A stretch of 64,000 nt of DNA from Tabrizicola sp. TH137 (lineage in GTDB: Bacteria > Pseudomonadota > Alphaproteobacteria > Rhodobacterales > Rhodobacteraceae). This document shows, in pieces, positions 7,344 to 15,913 of this stretch (within the stretch, counting starts at the first letter, position 1; the number at the start of each line of letters is the position of its first letter). Location: assembly GCF_002855575.1 (NCBI RefSeq), contig NZ_PKRQ01000001.1, positions 1 to 64,000 of the forward strand, written 5' to 3'. The notes under the pieces were generated by a model that was given only the letters and a program-made list of their open reading frames with translations, was not told where the DNA came from and ran no database searches. The position numbers and the translations under genes are program-made.

Positions 7344-8348
7344 TCATCCTTTCAGCTTGAAGGTGCGGGCGATCACGTCGCCCCATGGACGGGCGGTGGG
7401 TGTGGGCCCTGGTTGCGGGTGATGGGGGCTGATCTGCGCCTCCGCCTCGGCCCTCGCGGCAAGAAGGCTGCTGCGCACCGCATCCAGGCTGGCGTCCTCT
7501 TCGAGGAAACGCCCGGCCCTCTGCGGCTGTCCTGCGAGGCGACAGAGGTCGATCACGGCACGGGCATGGGCGATGACGTCACGCCGGATGGCGGTTGGAT
7601 CGATGCCTGTCACCACAGGGTCGGGACTTGGCTGTGTGCCCGGCTCAGGCTCGGGTTCACCTTGGATCGCGAGAGCCTCGTCGCGGATCTCGTCACCTGT
7701 GACGTCTCCGGCGGCTTCATTGACGTCCTGATCGCTCTCGGAAGCCGGATCGGCGATGGCTTCCGCCAGTGCGGGTGGCGCGTTGCGGAACCGCGCGATG
7801 TCAAAGCTGGCTGCAATCCGCACCGGCTCGATCATGCGGGTGGCAAGCCCCGCCTCGAGGGCCGCTTCCGCATCGAACCAGGTCTCGGCCGCCATCAGCG
7901 CCGCGATCTCCTCTTCGGTGCGTCCGGACCGGGTCGCATAGCCGCGGATCATGCCGCCCGCGATCTTGTCCATGGTGTCTGCCATCTCGCGCATGTCGGT
8001 GGCGGTGCCCATGACCAGCCCCGAAGGGTCGTGGATCATCAGAAAGGCATTCTCGGGCATGACGATCTCGTCTCCCGCCATGGCCACATAGGAGGCGGCC
8101 GAGGCGGCCACGCCGTCGATCCAGGCAGTGATCGTGCCGTCATGCCGCTGGAGGGCATTGTAGATCGCCACCGCGTCGAAGACCGAGCCGCCCGGACTGT
8201 TGAGGCGCAGATCGATGGGCACCCCGTCCGGCAGTGCGCCGAGTTCCGCGAGAAACCCCTTGGCGCTGACGCCATAGGCGCCGATCTCGTCATAGATCAG
8301 CACTTCCGCTCCCGTGCCCCGGGCGCGGATCGTGTACCAGTTCTTCAT
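7344..8348 (-). CDS. ClpP-like prohead protease (S14 family)
   Basis: A 334-residue protein starting MKNWYTIRARGTGAEVLIYDE; AGGAG lies 7 nt before the ATG at 8348, and this start falls just after the portal stop at 8353, so the longer frame from 8390 is not used. Residues about 1-200 are a ClpP/crotonase-fold serine protease: LNSPGGSVFDAV for the oxyanion strand, DGVAASAASYVAMAGD with the nucleophile serine, and a downstream IHDPSGLV with the histidine. The remaining third is acidic and proline-rich and probably acts as a scaffold that the protease removes, as in phages that fuse protease and scaffold. Confidence 0.9.
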   Translation of the reverse strand: MKNWYTIRARGTGAEVLIYDEIGAYGVSAKGFLAELGALPDGVPIDLRLNSPGGSVFDAVAIYNALQRHDGTITAWIDGVAASAASYVAMAGDEIVMPENAFLMIHDPSGLVMGTATDMREMADTMDKIAGGMIRGYATRSGRTEEEIAALMAAETWFDAEAALEAGLATRMIEPVRIAASFDIARFRNAPPALAEAIADPASESDQDVNEAAGDVTGDEIRDEALAIQGEPEPEPGTQPSPDPVVTGIDPTAIRRDVIAHARAVIDLCRLAGQPQRAGRFLEEDASLDAVRSSLLAARAEAEAQISPHHPQPGPTPTARPWGDVIARTFKLKG

Positions 8349-8352
8349 CCTG

Positions 8353-9879
8353 TCACTCCTGTTCGGATTGCGCGCTCGCGTCGGATCCATCGGTTTCCGG
8401 GTCGGGCAGCCTTGTGGGCGTTGCCCGCGCGCCTTGCGTCTCGCCGGGGCTGGTCCGGTATCGGAGGCCCAGATCGGCCGACCGCTTGGCGTCAGCCGCG
8501 TTCTCGCGGTCGACCTCCTCGACGTCGTAGCCGGTGGCCTCGACCACCTTGCGCCGCGAGGTGATGCCCGCCTCCATGGCGAGGACCTGTGCCTGGATAT
8601 CCTTCAGCGGATCGACCCAGTCCCAGCGCGGTGGGATCCATTGTGCTGCACGGAATCGGCCGGGTTCGGCACCGAACCCGGGCAGATCGAATGCCCCCGC
8701 AAGCATTGCGGTTTCCATCCAGCGCGCCCAGATCGGACGGCAGAACTGGTGGACAATCACGCCATGCTGCAATTGGCCGATGCGGCGCCGAAACTCGACC
8801 AGTTCGGCCCGAAGGCTCGAGTAGTTCGCTTGCCGCACATCGCCGGTGACGAGGTGATAGGGCAGACCGAGCGAGGCTGAGACCGCCAGCAACGTGCGAT
8901 ACTGGAACGCCTCGTAGCCCCCGCCCACATCGGCCGGGCTCGAGAACTTCACGTCCTCTCCCGGCAGCAGGACCTGCATGGTGCCGGGCTCGAGGCTGGT
9001 GATCGCGGCACCTTCGGTATCGGCCGCGCCTTCACCCATCATCGGCTCTTCCGGCGCGGTCTTGGTGATGAAGCCCGCGAACATCGCCGCAGTCTTCTTC
9101 CGGTCGAGTTCAGCGTCATCGTACTGGTCGAGCAGGAACAGCCGCACCATGGCGGGTGCTACATGCGGCAGGCCCCGGATCTGGCCCGCATCGATGGGCC
9201 GGTAGATGTGCAGAACGTCCCCGGCGAGGACCCGGACAGTATCCGGCACCGCCACCCGCTGGTCCGTGCTGTCGCCCGGATGGCGGCGGCGGAAGTGATA
9301 GGCCACCCGCCGCCCGATCCCGTCGAACTCGATCCCGCAGCGGATGCGGTTGCCGTTGGCGGCTGTCTCGGTCTTCTCGAAGGGCAGCATCTCGGACTGC
9401 AGGAGCTGCAATTGCAGCGGCACCATCAGACCGTCTTCGGCGCGTCGGGGACGCAGCCGGACAAAACACTCGCCTGCCACGAACATTTCGCGCGCGACCA
9501 TGGCCTGCAGCCCGTAGAAGTCGGCCAGCCCGTCCGCGTCGGCCTCGTCCGTCCATGCCAACCAGAGCTTTTGGACCCGATCGCGAATGCCCGCATCCTC
9601 GATCAACGAAGACGGCTTGATCCCGTCGCCGACCAGGTTTGCTGCAAAGGCCTCGCAGGCGTTTGCCGCATAACCGTTGGTGACAACCAGTTCGCGAGCA
9701 CGGGCCAGAAGGCGCGGACCGCCGGAGGCCACCAGCGCGTTGATGTTCTCGAGCGGTGGATTCCAACCCTTGAGCCGTCGCCGCGCCATGGCCCCTTCGA
9801 GCCGAGCGCGCACGGCTGCAGGGCTGCCGCTCGCCCGGCCGGGAATGGACCCGCCGCGGAACCTGTCGAACAGCCCCAT
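8353..9879 (-). CDS. Portal protein, lambda gpB family
   Basis: A 508-residue protein, MGLFDRFRGGSIPGRASG. It has the lambda-type portal features: the conserved ARELVVTNGYAANACEAFAANLVGDGI segment near 60-90, the clip and stem region with MVRLFLLDQYDDAELDRKKTAAMFAGFI near 270, and the SYSSLRAELVEFRR-like segment (YSSLRAELVEFRRRIG) near 370. Twelve copies form the DNA entry vertex and the docking site for terminase. The C-terminus ends with an acidic, glutamine-rich tail. Confidence 0.92.
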   Translation of the reverse strand: MGLFDRFRGGSIPGRASGSPAAVRARLEGAMARRRLKGWNPPLENINALVASGGPRLLARARELVVTNGYAANACEAFAANLVGDGIKPSSLIEDAGIRDRVQKLWLAWTDEADADGLADFYGLQAMVAREMFVAGECFVRLRPRRAEDGLMVPLQLQLLQSEMLPFEKTETAANGNRIRCGIEFDGIGRRVAYHFRRRHPGDSTDQRVAVPDTVRVLAGDVLHIYRPIDAGQIRGLPHVAPAMVRLFLLDQYDDAELDRKKTAAMFAGFITKTAPEEPMMGEGAADTEGAAITSLEPGTMQVLLPGEDVKFSSPADVGGGYEAFQYRTLLAVSASLGLPYHLVTGDVRQANYSSLRAELVEFRRRIGQLQHGVIVHQFCRPIWARWMETAMLAGAFDLPGFGAEPGRFRAAQWIPPRWDWVDPLKDIQAQVLAMEAGITSRRKVVEATGYDVEEVDRENAADAKRSADLGLRYRTSPGETQGARATPTRLPDPETDGSDASAQSEQE

Positions 9880-9881
9880 GC

Positions 9882-10097
9882 TCAGAGCCCCTTTTCCGTG
9901 ATGACGCGCACTTGCCGCACGATCCGCCGCCCTTCGGCCGCCGCGATCTCGCGATCCAGCGCCTCGAGGGCTCGGTCGATCTCAGCCACAGTGCGGTAAT
10001 CCACCGTCTTTCCGTCATAGCTTACCCGGGCCACGCCCGAGGCACGCTGTGCGGCCAACGCCTCGCGGCGGGCGCGGAGGTCCGTGATTGTCGCCAT
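9882..10097 (-). CDS. gpW-like head-tail joining protein
   Basis: A 71-residue protein, MATITDLRARREALAAQRA, with helix-hairpin-helix layout and the SYDGKTVDYRTVAEIDRAL segment typical of gpW/phage head-tail connector proteins. It lies 2 nt upstream of the portal gene, as in lambda (W precedes B). It should join the portal to the tail-attachment proteins. Confidence 0.85.
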   Translation of the reverse strand: MATITDLRARREALAAQRASGVARVSYDGKTVDYRTVAEIDRALEALDREIAAAEGRRIVRQVRVITEKGL

Positions 10098-10145
10098 CTC
10101 GGCCCGCCTCTATCCTGCCCGTGACCCATCCCGACCAGGCCTGCC

Positions 10146-10760
10146 ATGACCGACCGGATTGCCCGCCTTCGCATCGAACTGCTGCATCTCGAGCCCTGCA
10201 TCTGGCGTGAGCTCGAGGTTAGCCTGACCACCAACCTCCGCGCCCTGCATGAGGTCATCCAGGCGGTGATGCCGTGGGAAAACACCCACCTTTTTGATTT
10301 CCGCGTCGGCGACCGGATCTATGGCGAACCCGATCCCGAGGACGCGGTCTGGGGCCGCAAGATCTATCAGGCCAAGGGCATGCGCCTCGGCACGCTGATC
10401 GATCGCGGCGCCACCGAGTTCCTCTACACTTACGACTTCGGGGACGACTGGCAGCACCGTGTGTTGATCGAACATGTCGGCGCGGCCGATCCTGACACCG
10501 ATTATCCGCTGTTCATCGCGGGCGAGCGCACAGCGCCGCCCGAGGACATGGGTGGTCCACCCGGCTTCATGGAGTTCGTCGAGGCCATCGCAAACCGCCG
10601 CCATCCGCAGCACAAGGACATGGTCCGCTGGTATGGCGGCCCCTTCAACCCGGTGGACTTTGGCGAACCCGAGATCGCGGCGCGCGTGCGCGATCTTGCC
10701 ACCCGGCGCAAGGTTTCCCTGGAGGCCTTCGCCCGCAGCCGCGCGCTGCGACAGCAGTAG
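10146..10760 (+). CDS. Plasmid pRiA4b ORF-3 family protein
   Basis: A 204-residue protein with the characteristic family signatures: the N-terminal LRIELLHLEPCIWRELEV, the WENTHLFDFRVGDRIYGEP block and the YTYDFGDDWQHRV block around 95-107. Function is unknown; family members occur on plasmids, in phages and beside toxin-antitoxin and defence genes. It is on the plus strand between the gpW-like gene and terminase, ending 10 nt from the convergent terminase gene, so it is an opposite-strand accessory gene in the phage packaging block. Confidence 0.85.
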   Translation: MTDRIARLRIELLHLEPCIWRELEVSLTTNLRALHEVIQAVMPWENTHLFDFRVGDRIYGEPDPEDAVWGRKIYQAKGMRLGTLIDRGATEFLYTYDFGDDWQHRVLIEHVGAADPDTDYPLFIAGERTAPPEDMGGPPGFMEFVEAIANRRHPQHKDMVRWYGGPFNPVDFGEPEIAARVRDLATRRKVSLEAFARSRALRQQ

Positions 10761-10769
10761 TTCCAAAGG

Positions 10770-12770
10770 TCAGCCCATATAGGTCGAGCGCACCGTCCGG
10801 CGCCGAGGCCCCTGTGGAGTGCCTGGACTACGCGCGGGCGTTGGTCCGCTCTCGGCCCGAATTGCGTCCCAGTCCGGGAACTGCCGTTCCAGATCCTGCC
10901 ACCGGGCCTCCGGCCAGCGATCCGCGCCCGCGATCCAGGCGGCGGCGCGGGCGTAGACCCGGCAGTCCAGCGCCTCGTTGCGCTCGCGCAGCTTCTGCCA
11001 TTCCAGCCGGGCAAAGCCGCGCTTCGTGCGCACCGTCACCAGCTGTTCGGCCACAACCTGCTTCAGCCACTCGCTTTCCACCCATGTCGGCAGGTGGATC
11101 GTGCCGGGCGGGCAGGCCGCGCCCGCGGCGCGTTCCTCGGTCGTCGGTCGCTCCAGTCGCAGGAAGCGGTAGGTTTCGGCCTTGAAGGTCGACACCGCCA
11201 CGGTCCAAAGCCGCGCGCCGCGCCGCAGACGTTTGCCGCCCTCGGTCGCGTCGACGAAGGTCGGGCCCGAGACGGGGCTCGAACGATTGAACCCCTCGAC
11301 GCCCTTCACCGGCGACACCTGCGCAAACCCGGCGTTGCGCGACCATGCATAGACCGCCGGGGCCTCGTAGCCGGTGTCGATGGCAAGCCGCGCGATCCTG
11401 AGATGCGCGCCGCGTTCGTGGAGCCAGCTTCGGTCCAGCAGTGCCGTCAGCTCCGACCACGCGTCGTGCCGGTCGGGTCCGCCCTCGATGACGACGTGAT
11501 CGACGAGCCAGCTTTCCAACCCTCGGCCCCAGGCCCAGACGTCGACCTCGATCCGGTCCTTCTGGACGTCAGCCCCGGCGGTCAGGAACAACCCGCCCGC
11601 AGGAACGGTGCCCGGCTTCCATGCCTCGCGCCGGTCGTAGAGCCGCTGCCAGTCCGGGGCTTCGCCGCTTTCGACCCAGGTCTCTCCGAGGATGGTGTTG
11701 CGGAACGCCTTGATCGCCTCATCCGACCCTTGGGCCGTCTCCCAGCCGCGGGCGATGCGGGACCAGCTGAGCCAGCCCACCGGCGAATAGAGCGCCGAGA
11801 GGTGGTAGCCGGCCGTGGTCGGATCGGCAGCCGTGGCGGTCGCCCGCCATTCGCCGCCCTCCAGCATCGCCGTCTTGTGGTGTTCCGCAATTTCCGCGTC
11901 GCAGCCCTCGCAGTGATACTCTGCCGTCTCCGGGCGGCCCTTTTGCCAGCGCAGCCGGTCGAACTTCAGCCATTGCGCGTGGCCGCAATGCGGACACGGC
12001 ACGAAGAACCGGCGCTGGTCACTCGCCTCATATTCCCGTTCGATGCGGCTCAGCCCCCGGATGGTGGGCGTCGAGACCAGGAACACCTTGCGCCGGTGGG
12101 CGAAGGTCAGCGACCGGGCTTCGGCCAGCGTCACCGGGTCGCCTTCCTCGTCGGCCGAGGCCGGATAGGCATCGACCTCGTCGAGGAAGATGTAGCGCGC
12201 CGGGGTCGAGCGCAGCCCGACCGCCGAGTTCGCCCCGGTCATGATCAGGATGCCGCCCGCGAATTCCTTCGACAGCATCGTGTTGCCCGCGTCGCGCGAA
12301 CGCGCGGGCTTCACCCGCTCCCGCAGCTCGGGGCTTTCATCGATCAGCGGATCGATTCGCTGGCGCGAGTTGCGCTTGGCCAGTTCCACGGTCGGCTGGA
12401 CCGCCAGCATCGGACCCGGCGCCTGGTGGATGGCAAAGCCGATCCAGTTGTTGCCCGCCTCGGTCGCGCCGACCTGTGCCGCCTTCATGAACACGATCCG
12501 CTGCGTGGGATCGCCCGGCGACAGCCGGTCCATGATCTCGCGCATGTAGGGCGTGCGCGCGGTGCGATAGCGCCCCGGTTCGGCGGAAGCCCGGCCCGAC
12601 AGCATCCGGTGCTTGTCCGCCCATTGCGACACGGTCAGATCCGGGTCCGGCGTCAGCCCCGCGCCCCAGGTGCGCAGGATTTCTGCTGCGCCGTCGAAAT
12701 CCGTCAGGCCATCATCGTCACCGGAAGTCGGGCCGGACCTCGGCAAGCTCGTCGAGGTGGGCGCGTACAT
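10770..12770 (-). CDS. Terminase large subunit, GpA family
   Basis: A 666-residue protein; I place the start at the ATG at 12770 (MYAPTSTSLPRSG), with a TTG at 12779 as alternative; both overlap the end of the small-subunit gene. The ATPase motor shows the adenine-binding/Walker A-like FMKAAQVGATEAGNNW and Walker B FLDEVDAYPAS. A zinc-ribbon CPHCGH...CEGCDAE lies in the middle and the C-terminal nuclease has the AGADVQKDRIEVDVWAWGRG block. It cuts concatemers and pumps DNA into the prohead, working with TerS and portal. Confidence 0.95.
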   Translation of the reverse strand: MYAPTSTSLPRSGPTSGDDDGLTDFDGAAEILRTWGAGLTPDPDLTVSQWADKHRMLSGRASAEPGRYRTARTPYMREIMDRLSPGDPTQRIVFMKAAQVGATEAGNNWIGFAIHQAPGPMLAVQPTVELAKRNSRQRIDPLIDESPELRERVKPARSRDAGNTMLSKEFAGGILIMTGANSAVGLRSTPARYIFLDEVDAYPASADEEGDPVTLAEARSLTFAHRRKVFLVSTPTIRGLSRIEREYEASDQRRFFVPCPHCGHAQWLKFDRLRWQKGRPETAEYHCEGCDAEIAEHHKTAMLEGGEWRATATAADPTTAGYHLSALYSPVGWLSWSRIARGWETAQGSDEAIKAFRNTILGETWVESGEAPDWQRLYDRREAWKPGTVPAGGLFLTAGADVQKDRIEVDVWAWGRGLESWLVDHVVIEGGPDRHDAWSELTALLDRSWLHERGAHLRIARLAIDTGYEAPAVYAWSRNAGFAQVSPVKGVEGFNRSSPVSGPTFVDATEGGKRLRRGARLWTVAVSTFKAETYRFLRLERPTTEERAAGAACPPGTIHLPTWVESEWLKQVVAEQLVTVRTKRGFARLEWQKLRERNEALDCRVYARAAAWIAGADRWPEARWQDLERQFPDWDAIRAESGPTPARSPGTPQGPRRRTVRSTYMG

Positions 12771-13278
12771 GTTTCTCAAGGACCTTCTGCATCGCGGCTG
12801 GCTCGACGCCCAGATCGGCCGCCATCAGCGCCGCCGCACGCGCGGGCCAGTTCACCCATGCGTCCCGTTCCTCGCGTGCCAGGCGGAACACCAGCGCCAG
12901 CGCGCGGGCCCGCTCGATCAACTCTCCCTTCAGCTTCTGGAGCCGGATGCGCCGCTCCTGCGCCTTGAGCACCTCGTTCGCGGTCTTGGCCTGCAGGAAG
13001 GTCGTGCCGCCGCCGACCGCCGGTACCGCCAGACCCTGCTCCCGCAGCGTGTCGCCGACAGCGGCCACCGCCGCCTCGGGGACGGGCTTCAGCTTCCGTT
13101 CGGGCGGCTTGCGGGTCTTCGCGGGGTCAGTGGTTTCCGCCCGGCGTGCGTCGCTGGCGGCCGCGTTGATGCTGCCGTCGGGATAGAGGACCAGCCGCTC
13201 GGCGGCCTTCGCCTTCTGGATCGCGCCCCGCGACAGCCCGACATGGGCGGCGTACTGGCGCTCACTCATGCCCTGCAT
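12718..13278 (-). CDS. Terminase small subunit (Nu1-like)
   Basis: A 186-residue protein, MQGMSERQYAAHVGLSRGAIQKAK, with an N-terminal winged helix-turn-helix (about 4-30), a linker, and an alpha-helical C-terminal half (ANEVLKAQERRIRLQKLKGELIERARA) for oligomerisation. GGAG lies 6 nt before the ATG at 13278. It recognises the packaging site and recruits TerL. A perfect inverted repeat lies in the 110 bp upstream, between it and the divergent gene at 13390. Confidence 0.85.
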   Translation of the reverse strand: MQGMSERQYAAHVGLSRGAIQKAKAAERLVLYPDGSINAAASDARRAETTDPAKTRKPPERKLKPVPEAAVAAVGDTLREQGLAVPAVGGGTTFLQAKTANEVLKAQERRIRLQKLKGELIERARALALVFRLAREERDAWVNWPARAAALMAADLGVEPAAMQKVLEKHVRAHLDELAEVRPDFR

Positions 13279-13308
13279 CGATAGCTCCGATTATCATTCA
13301 AGATCATG

Positions 13309-13329
13309 CGCTTATCTCGTTGATAAGCG
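13309..13329. promoter_or_regulatory. Inverted repeat between divergent genes, candidate operator
   Basis: CGCTTATC (13309-13316) and GATAAGCG (13322-13329) are perfect 8-bp arms around a 5-nt spacer. The site lies between the leftward terminase genes and the rightward small gene at 13390, the position of an operator or of a packaging site for TerS. No T-run follows, so it is not a terminator. Confidence 0.45.
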
Positions 13330-13389
13330 TCGCGGACAGAGGGAACGTGTCGTCAGAAGGACGATGCAACTCACCACGGAGCCACCAGA

Positions 13390-13614
13390 ATGACCCGCCG
13401 CGCCACCACCAACGAGAAAGCCCTCGACGCCTTCATCGCCGCCAAGACCGAGATCGACGCGATGCTCGCCCGCCTGCAGGCGCTCAGCGACGACCATTTC
13501 GAGACCAGCCCCGACGAGATCAACTGGGGCCATGTCGGCACCCTGAACCACTACCGCGCCAAGCTGCGCGAGATCACCGACATGGCCTTCAGCGAAGGCG
13601 AACACGACGAGTGA
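13390..13614 (+). CDS. Small hypothetical protein
   Basis: A 74-residue acidic protein, MTRRATTNEKALDAFIAAK, with two predicted helices and a central DEINWGHVGTLNHY segment. I do not recognise a functional family. It is on the plus strand, in tandem with the DUF3489 gene at 13705. A 7-bp inverted repeat (GCCCGCC, 4-nt loop, GGCGGGC, 13635-13652) lies just after its stop and may be a weak terminator or processing hairpin. Confidence 0.65.
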   Translation: MTRRATTNEKALDAFIAAKTEIDAMLARLQALSDDHFETSPDEINWGHVGTLNHYRAKLREITDMAFSEGEHDE

Positions 13615-13704
13615 GACGACCCGCTCCCGGTCCCGCCCGCCGACTGGCGGGCTCGACCTTCTAGAAGGGCCCGCATTCCGCGCGCCCCGATACGGGAGAC
13701 GACG

Positions 13705-14277
13705 ATGACCAAGCTTTCCGACACTCAAGCAATCATTCTCAGTGCCGCCGCACAGCGCGAGGACCGCATCGCCCTGCCGCTACCCGACAGCTTGCGCGGC
13801 GGGGCCGCCACCAAGGTGGTCGGCGCGATGCTCGCCAAGGGCCTGCTGCAGGAAGTCGATGCCGACCTGCGCAAGGGTGAGCCCATGTGGCGCGAAACCG
13901 GCGATGGCCACGGCACCACGCTCGTCGCCACCGACGCAGGCCTCGCTGCCATCGGCATCGAGCCCGAAGACGCGAACAGCGCGCCCACGGGCGCGACGGA
14001 CGCGCCGAGCGACGCGCCCGCAACGGACACCCCCACCGAGACCGAAACCGCGCCCAAGGCGCGCACGCCGCGCGAGGGGACGAAGCAGGCCACGCTGATT
14101 GCCATGCTGCGCGCGCCGGAGGGCGCGACCATCGAGGAGATCATGGCCGCGACCGGCTGGCAGTCGCACACCGTGCGCGGCGCGATGGCCGGGGCGCTGA
14201 AGAAGAAGCTCGGACTCGAGGTGACCTCGGAGAAGGTCGAAGGACGCGGACGGGTCTACAGGCTTGCCGCCGCCTGA
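13705..14277 (+). CDS. DUF3489 domain protein
   Basis: A 190-residue protein starting MTKLSDTQAIILSAAAQRED, preceded by GGGAGACGACG. The C-terminal region (about 115-190: KQATLIAMLRAPEGATIEEIMAATGWQSHTVRGAMAGALKKKLG) is the DUF3489 winged-helix-like domain, joined by an alanine/threonine/proline-rich linker to an N-terminal HTH-like region. These are common cargo of alphaproteobacterial phages and are presumed DNA-binding. A strong terminator directly follows, so this ends the short plus-strand unit beginning at 13390. Confidence 0.8.
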   Translation: MTKLSDTQAIILSAAAQREDRIALPLPDSLRGGAATKVVGAMLAKGLLQEVDADLRKGEPMWRETGDGHGTTLVATDAGLAAIGIEPEDANSAPTGATDAPSDAPATDTPTETETAPKARTPREGTKQATLIAMLRAPEGATIEEIMAATGWQSHTVRGAMAGALKKKLGLEVTSEKVEGRGRVYRLAAA

Positions 14278-14298
14278 CGCAGCAATGAAATCGCTACG

Positions 14299-14326
14299 CC
14301 GCCGCCCCGAGCGGGCGGCGGTTTTT
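14299..14326 (+). terminator. Rho-independent terminator
   Basis: A perfect 9-bp GC stem, CCGCCGCCC (14299-14307) with GGGCGGCGG (14313-14321) and a CGAGC loop, followed by TTTTT. It lies 22 nt after the DUF3489 stop codon. Confidence 0.85.
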
Positions 14327-14456
14327 ATTGCCACGACAGCAGATCGCGGGCGGCGGCCTGTGGAGTGTCGTGTGCCTTTCCCATGCGAAGTGAGGCTCGT
14401 GACGAGCATCATATGCCGTGACATGTTGCGGGAGAAACTGTGAATGGCGGCACAAC

Positions 14457-15059
14457 ATGATCGAAGACGAAGATGTCAATCGAGCGATTATTGATCGCGA
14501 CAACCTGCCTCCAAAGTGGCCCACCCACCGCCATTCGCCCGAATTCTGGGAACAGCTGGGTAGAACTGTCGCAACCTACGGCTTTCTAGAGGAAGTTTTG
14601 GGTAAAGCGATCTTCGCATTTACCGCGACTCGTCCGTTTGAAACGTCCGCAGAGGCGCAGGAGGCTTACGCTTCATGGCTTCCAACCCTTGAGCGAGCCT
14701 TGACCGACACATTGAAGCCGCTTGCTGAAGCCTATGGTAAGGCGGTTCGCGACAATGCCAAAAGCACCACCGAGAACGTTGACGAACTCGTCGCCGCGAT
14801 CAAGGAGGCGTCTGAGATCAGGAACGTGATCTGTCATGGTTCGTGGCGGATGCCGGACCGTGGAGGGCGCTCGCTACCGCTATTCGTCAACAAACGAAAA
14901 GAGATCTTCGGCACACCGATTGATGTTGCTTACCTCCATCAAGTTCAAAGCCACATTGCCGAACTCGCGGCCACGGTAATCGATACCGTTACCCATATGG
15001 GGTTTCAGTTCCCGGGCGGTGCTGGACCAGGCAAACGAATTTGGCCAGATAATCTATAA
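14457..15059 (+). CDS. Hypothetical helical protein with HEPN-like RNxxxH motif
   Basis: A 200-residue protein starting MIEDEDVNRAIIDRDNLPPKW. It is almost all helical after residue 20, and near 120-130 carries EIRNVICHG, which fits the Rx4-6H motif of HEPN ribonucleases within a helix-turn context. Base composition is lower than that of the flanking phage genes, suggesting recent acquisition. It sits on the plus strand after the DUF3489 terminator and converges with the DUF7220 gene. I do not recognise the family by name; the HEPN link is a motif-level inference and a minimal nucleotidyltransferase partner is not adjacent. Confidence 0.6.
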   Translation: MIEDEDVNRAIIDRDNLPPKWPTHRHSPEFWEQLGRTVATYGFLEEVLGKAIFAFTATRPFETSAEAQEAYASWLPTLERALTDTLKPLAEAYGKAVRDNAKSTTENVDELVAAIKEASEIRNVICHGSWRMPDRGGRSLPLFVNKRKEIFGTPIDVAYLHQVQSHIAELAATVIDTVTHMGFQFPGGAGPGKRIWPDNL

Positions 15060-15065
15060 GTGCGA

Positions 15066-15287
15066 TCAAGGCTGTCCCTTTTTCGATCGCTCGAACAGCC
15101 GCCGCAGGACGTAGGACCGCGCGATGCTCACGACGGTGAACACCGCACCCATCTTGAGGTTCTGCGCCAGCGTCGTGTGCAGCCCGAAGACCGGGAAGAT
15201 CAGGATCTGCGTCACGACCGCGACGCTGTAGCCGACGATCACGTTGGCGACGGACTCGACGAGCGACATGAGGCGGGATTGCTTCAT
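15066..15287 (-). CDS. DUF7220-like small membrane protein
   Basis: A 73-residue protein, MKQSRLMSLVESVANVIVGYSV, with two membrane segments (about 11-31 and 44-60) and a basic C-terminus (RRLFERSKKGQP). It follows the cytosine methyltransferase gene by 9 nt on the same strand. Such proteins are widespread in phages of Rhodobacterales; function unknown. Confidence 0.75.
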   Translation of the reverse strand: MKQSRLMSLVESVANVIVGYSVAVVTQILIFPVFGLHTTLAQNLKMGAVFTVVSIARSYVLRRLFERSKKGQP

Positions 15288-15913
15288 GCCGCCACCTCAT
15301 CCATCGGCCAGCAATTCAGCCGCGAGAGTTCGCAGCGCATGCGCCGCAACCAAGGGGACCACGCCGTTGCCACAGAGGCGAAGCCGGTCCACCCGGTGGG
15401 CCAGCCCATCAGCGCCTCGACGAACAGCGGGTTCAAGGTCCGGCGCGCATCGGAGGTATCGCGCCCAGCCATCGGCATCACCAGGACCTGGCGGCCAAGC
15501 AGGCCGTTCACCGGTGTGTTCGCAAGTGTTGTGGCCCCGTCCTTGTGATCCCGGGCCGTCGGCGTCATCCACATCCCCGCCGCATGGGTCAGATCGGCCG
15601 TACGCCGGTTGCCCGCGCTCGGCTTGCAGCCGTCGTTCGCCATCGGCGCCGGCCAGTCCCGCGCCATGCGGTCCAGACCCTTCTCGTCGCGCCTGTCGCC
15701 ACCCCGGCTGCGGAAACTGTCGATCTGCGGCGTCGGCCACATCGCGGCCGTGGTCGCGAGGTTCGTTCCATGCTGGCCCGCTGCCTGCGATGGCGTCGGT
15801 TTGGTCTGCCGGTTTTCGTTGGCGCTGGCCCGGGGCGTCGGCCACAGCCGCAGCATTTCCGTCCGGTTCCCGCCACTCGACCGGGTGCCAGAGCAGGCGC
15901 GCGGGGTCGGCCA
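15284..15913 (-). other. Second protein-like reading frame inside the dcm gene
   Basis: In the reverse frame alternative to the cytosine methyltransferase, 209 codons from WPTPRACSGTR to the stop at 15284 read like a conserved phage protein tail: repeated WPTP blocks (three copies plus WMTPTARDHKDG), and a C-terminus with LNPLFVEALMGWPTGWTGF and SPWLRRMRCELSRL. That composition is unlike a random shadow frame and resembles the C-terminal part annotated in many phage methyltransferase genes. The methyltransferase frame is itself complete, with motif X at its end. So the segment may be dual-coding, may be reached by frameshifting, or may be a conserved shadow of the methyltransferase sequence. 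Confidence 0.4.

Noticed and set aside
11094-12968. A 624-codon plus-strand frame over terminase
   Set aside because: Antisense to TerL, which has clear ATPase and nuclease motifs on the minus strand.
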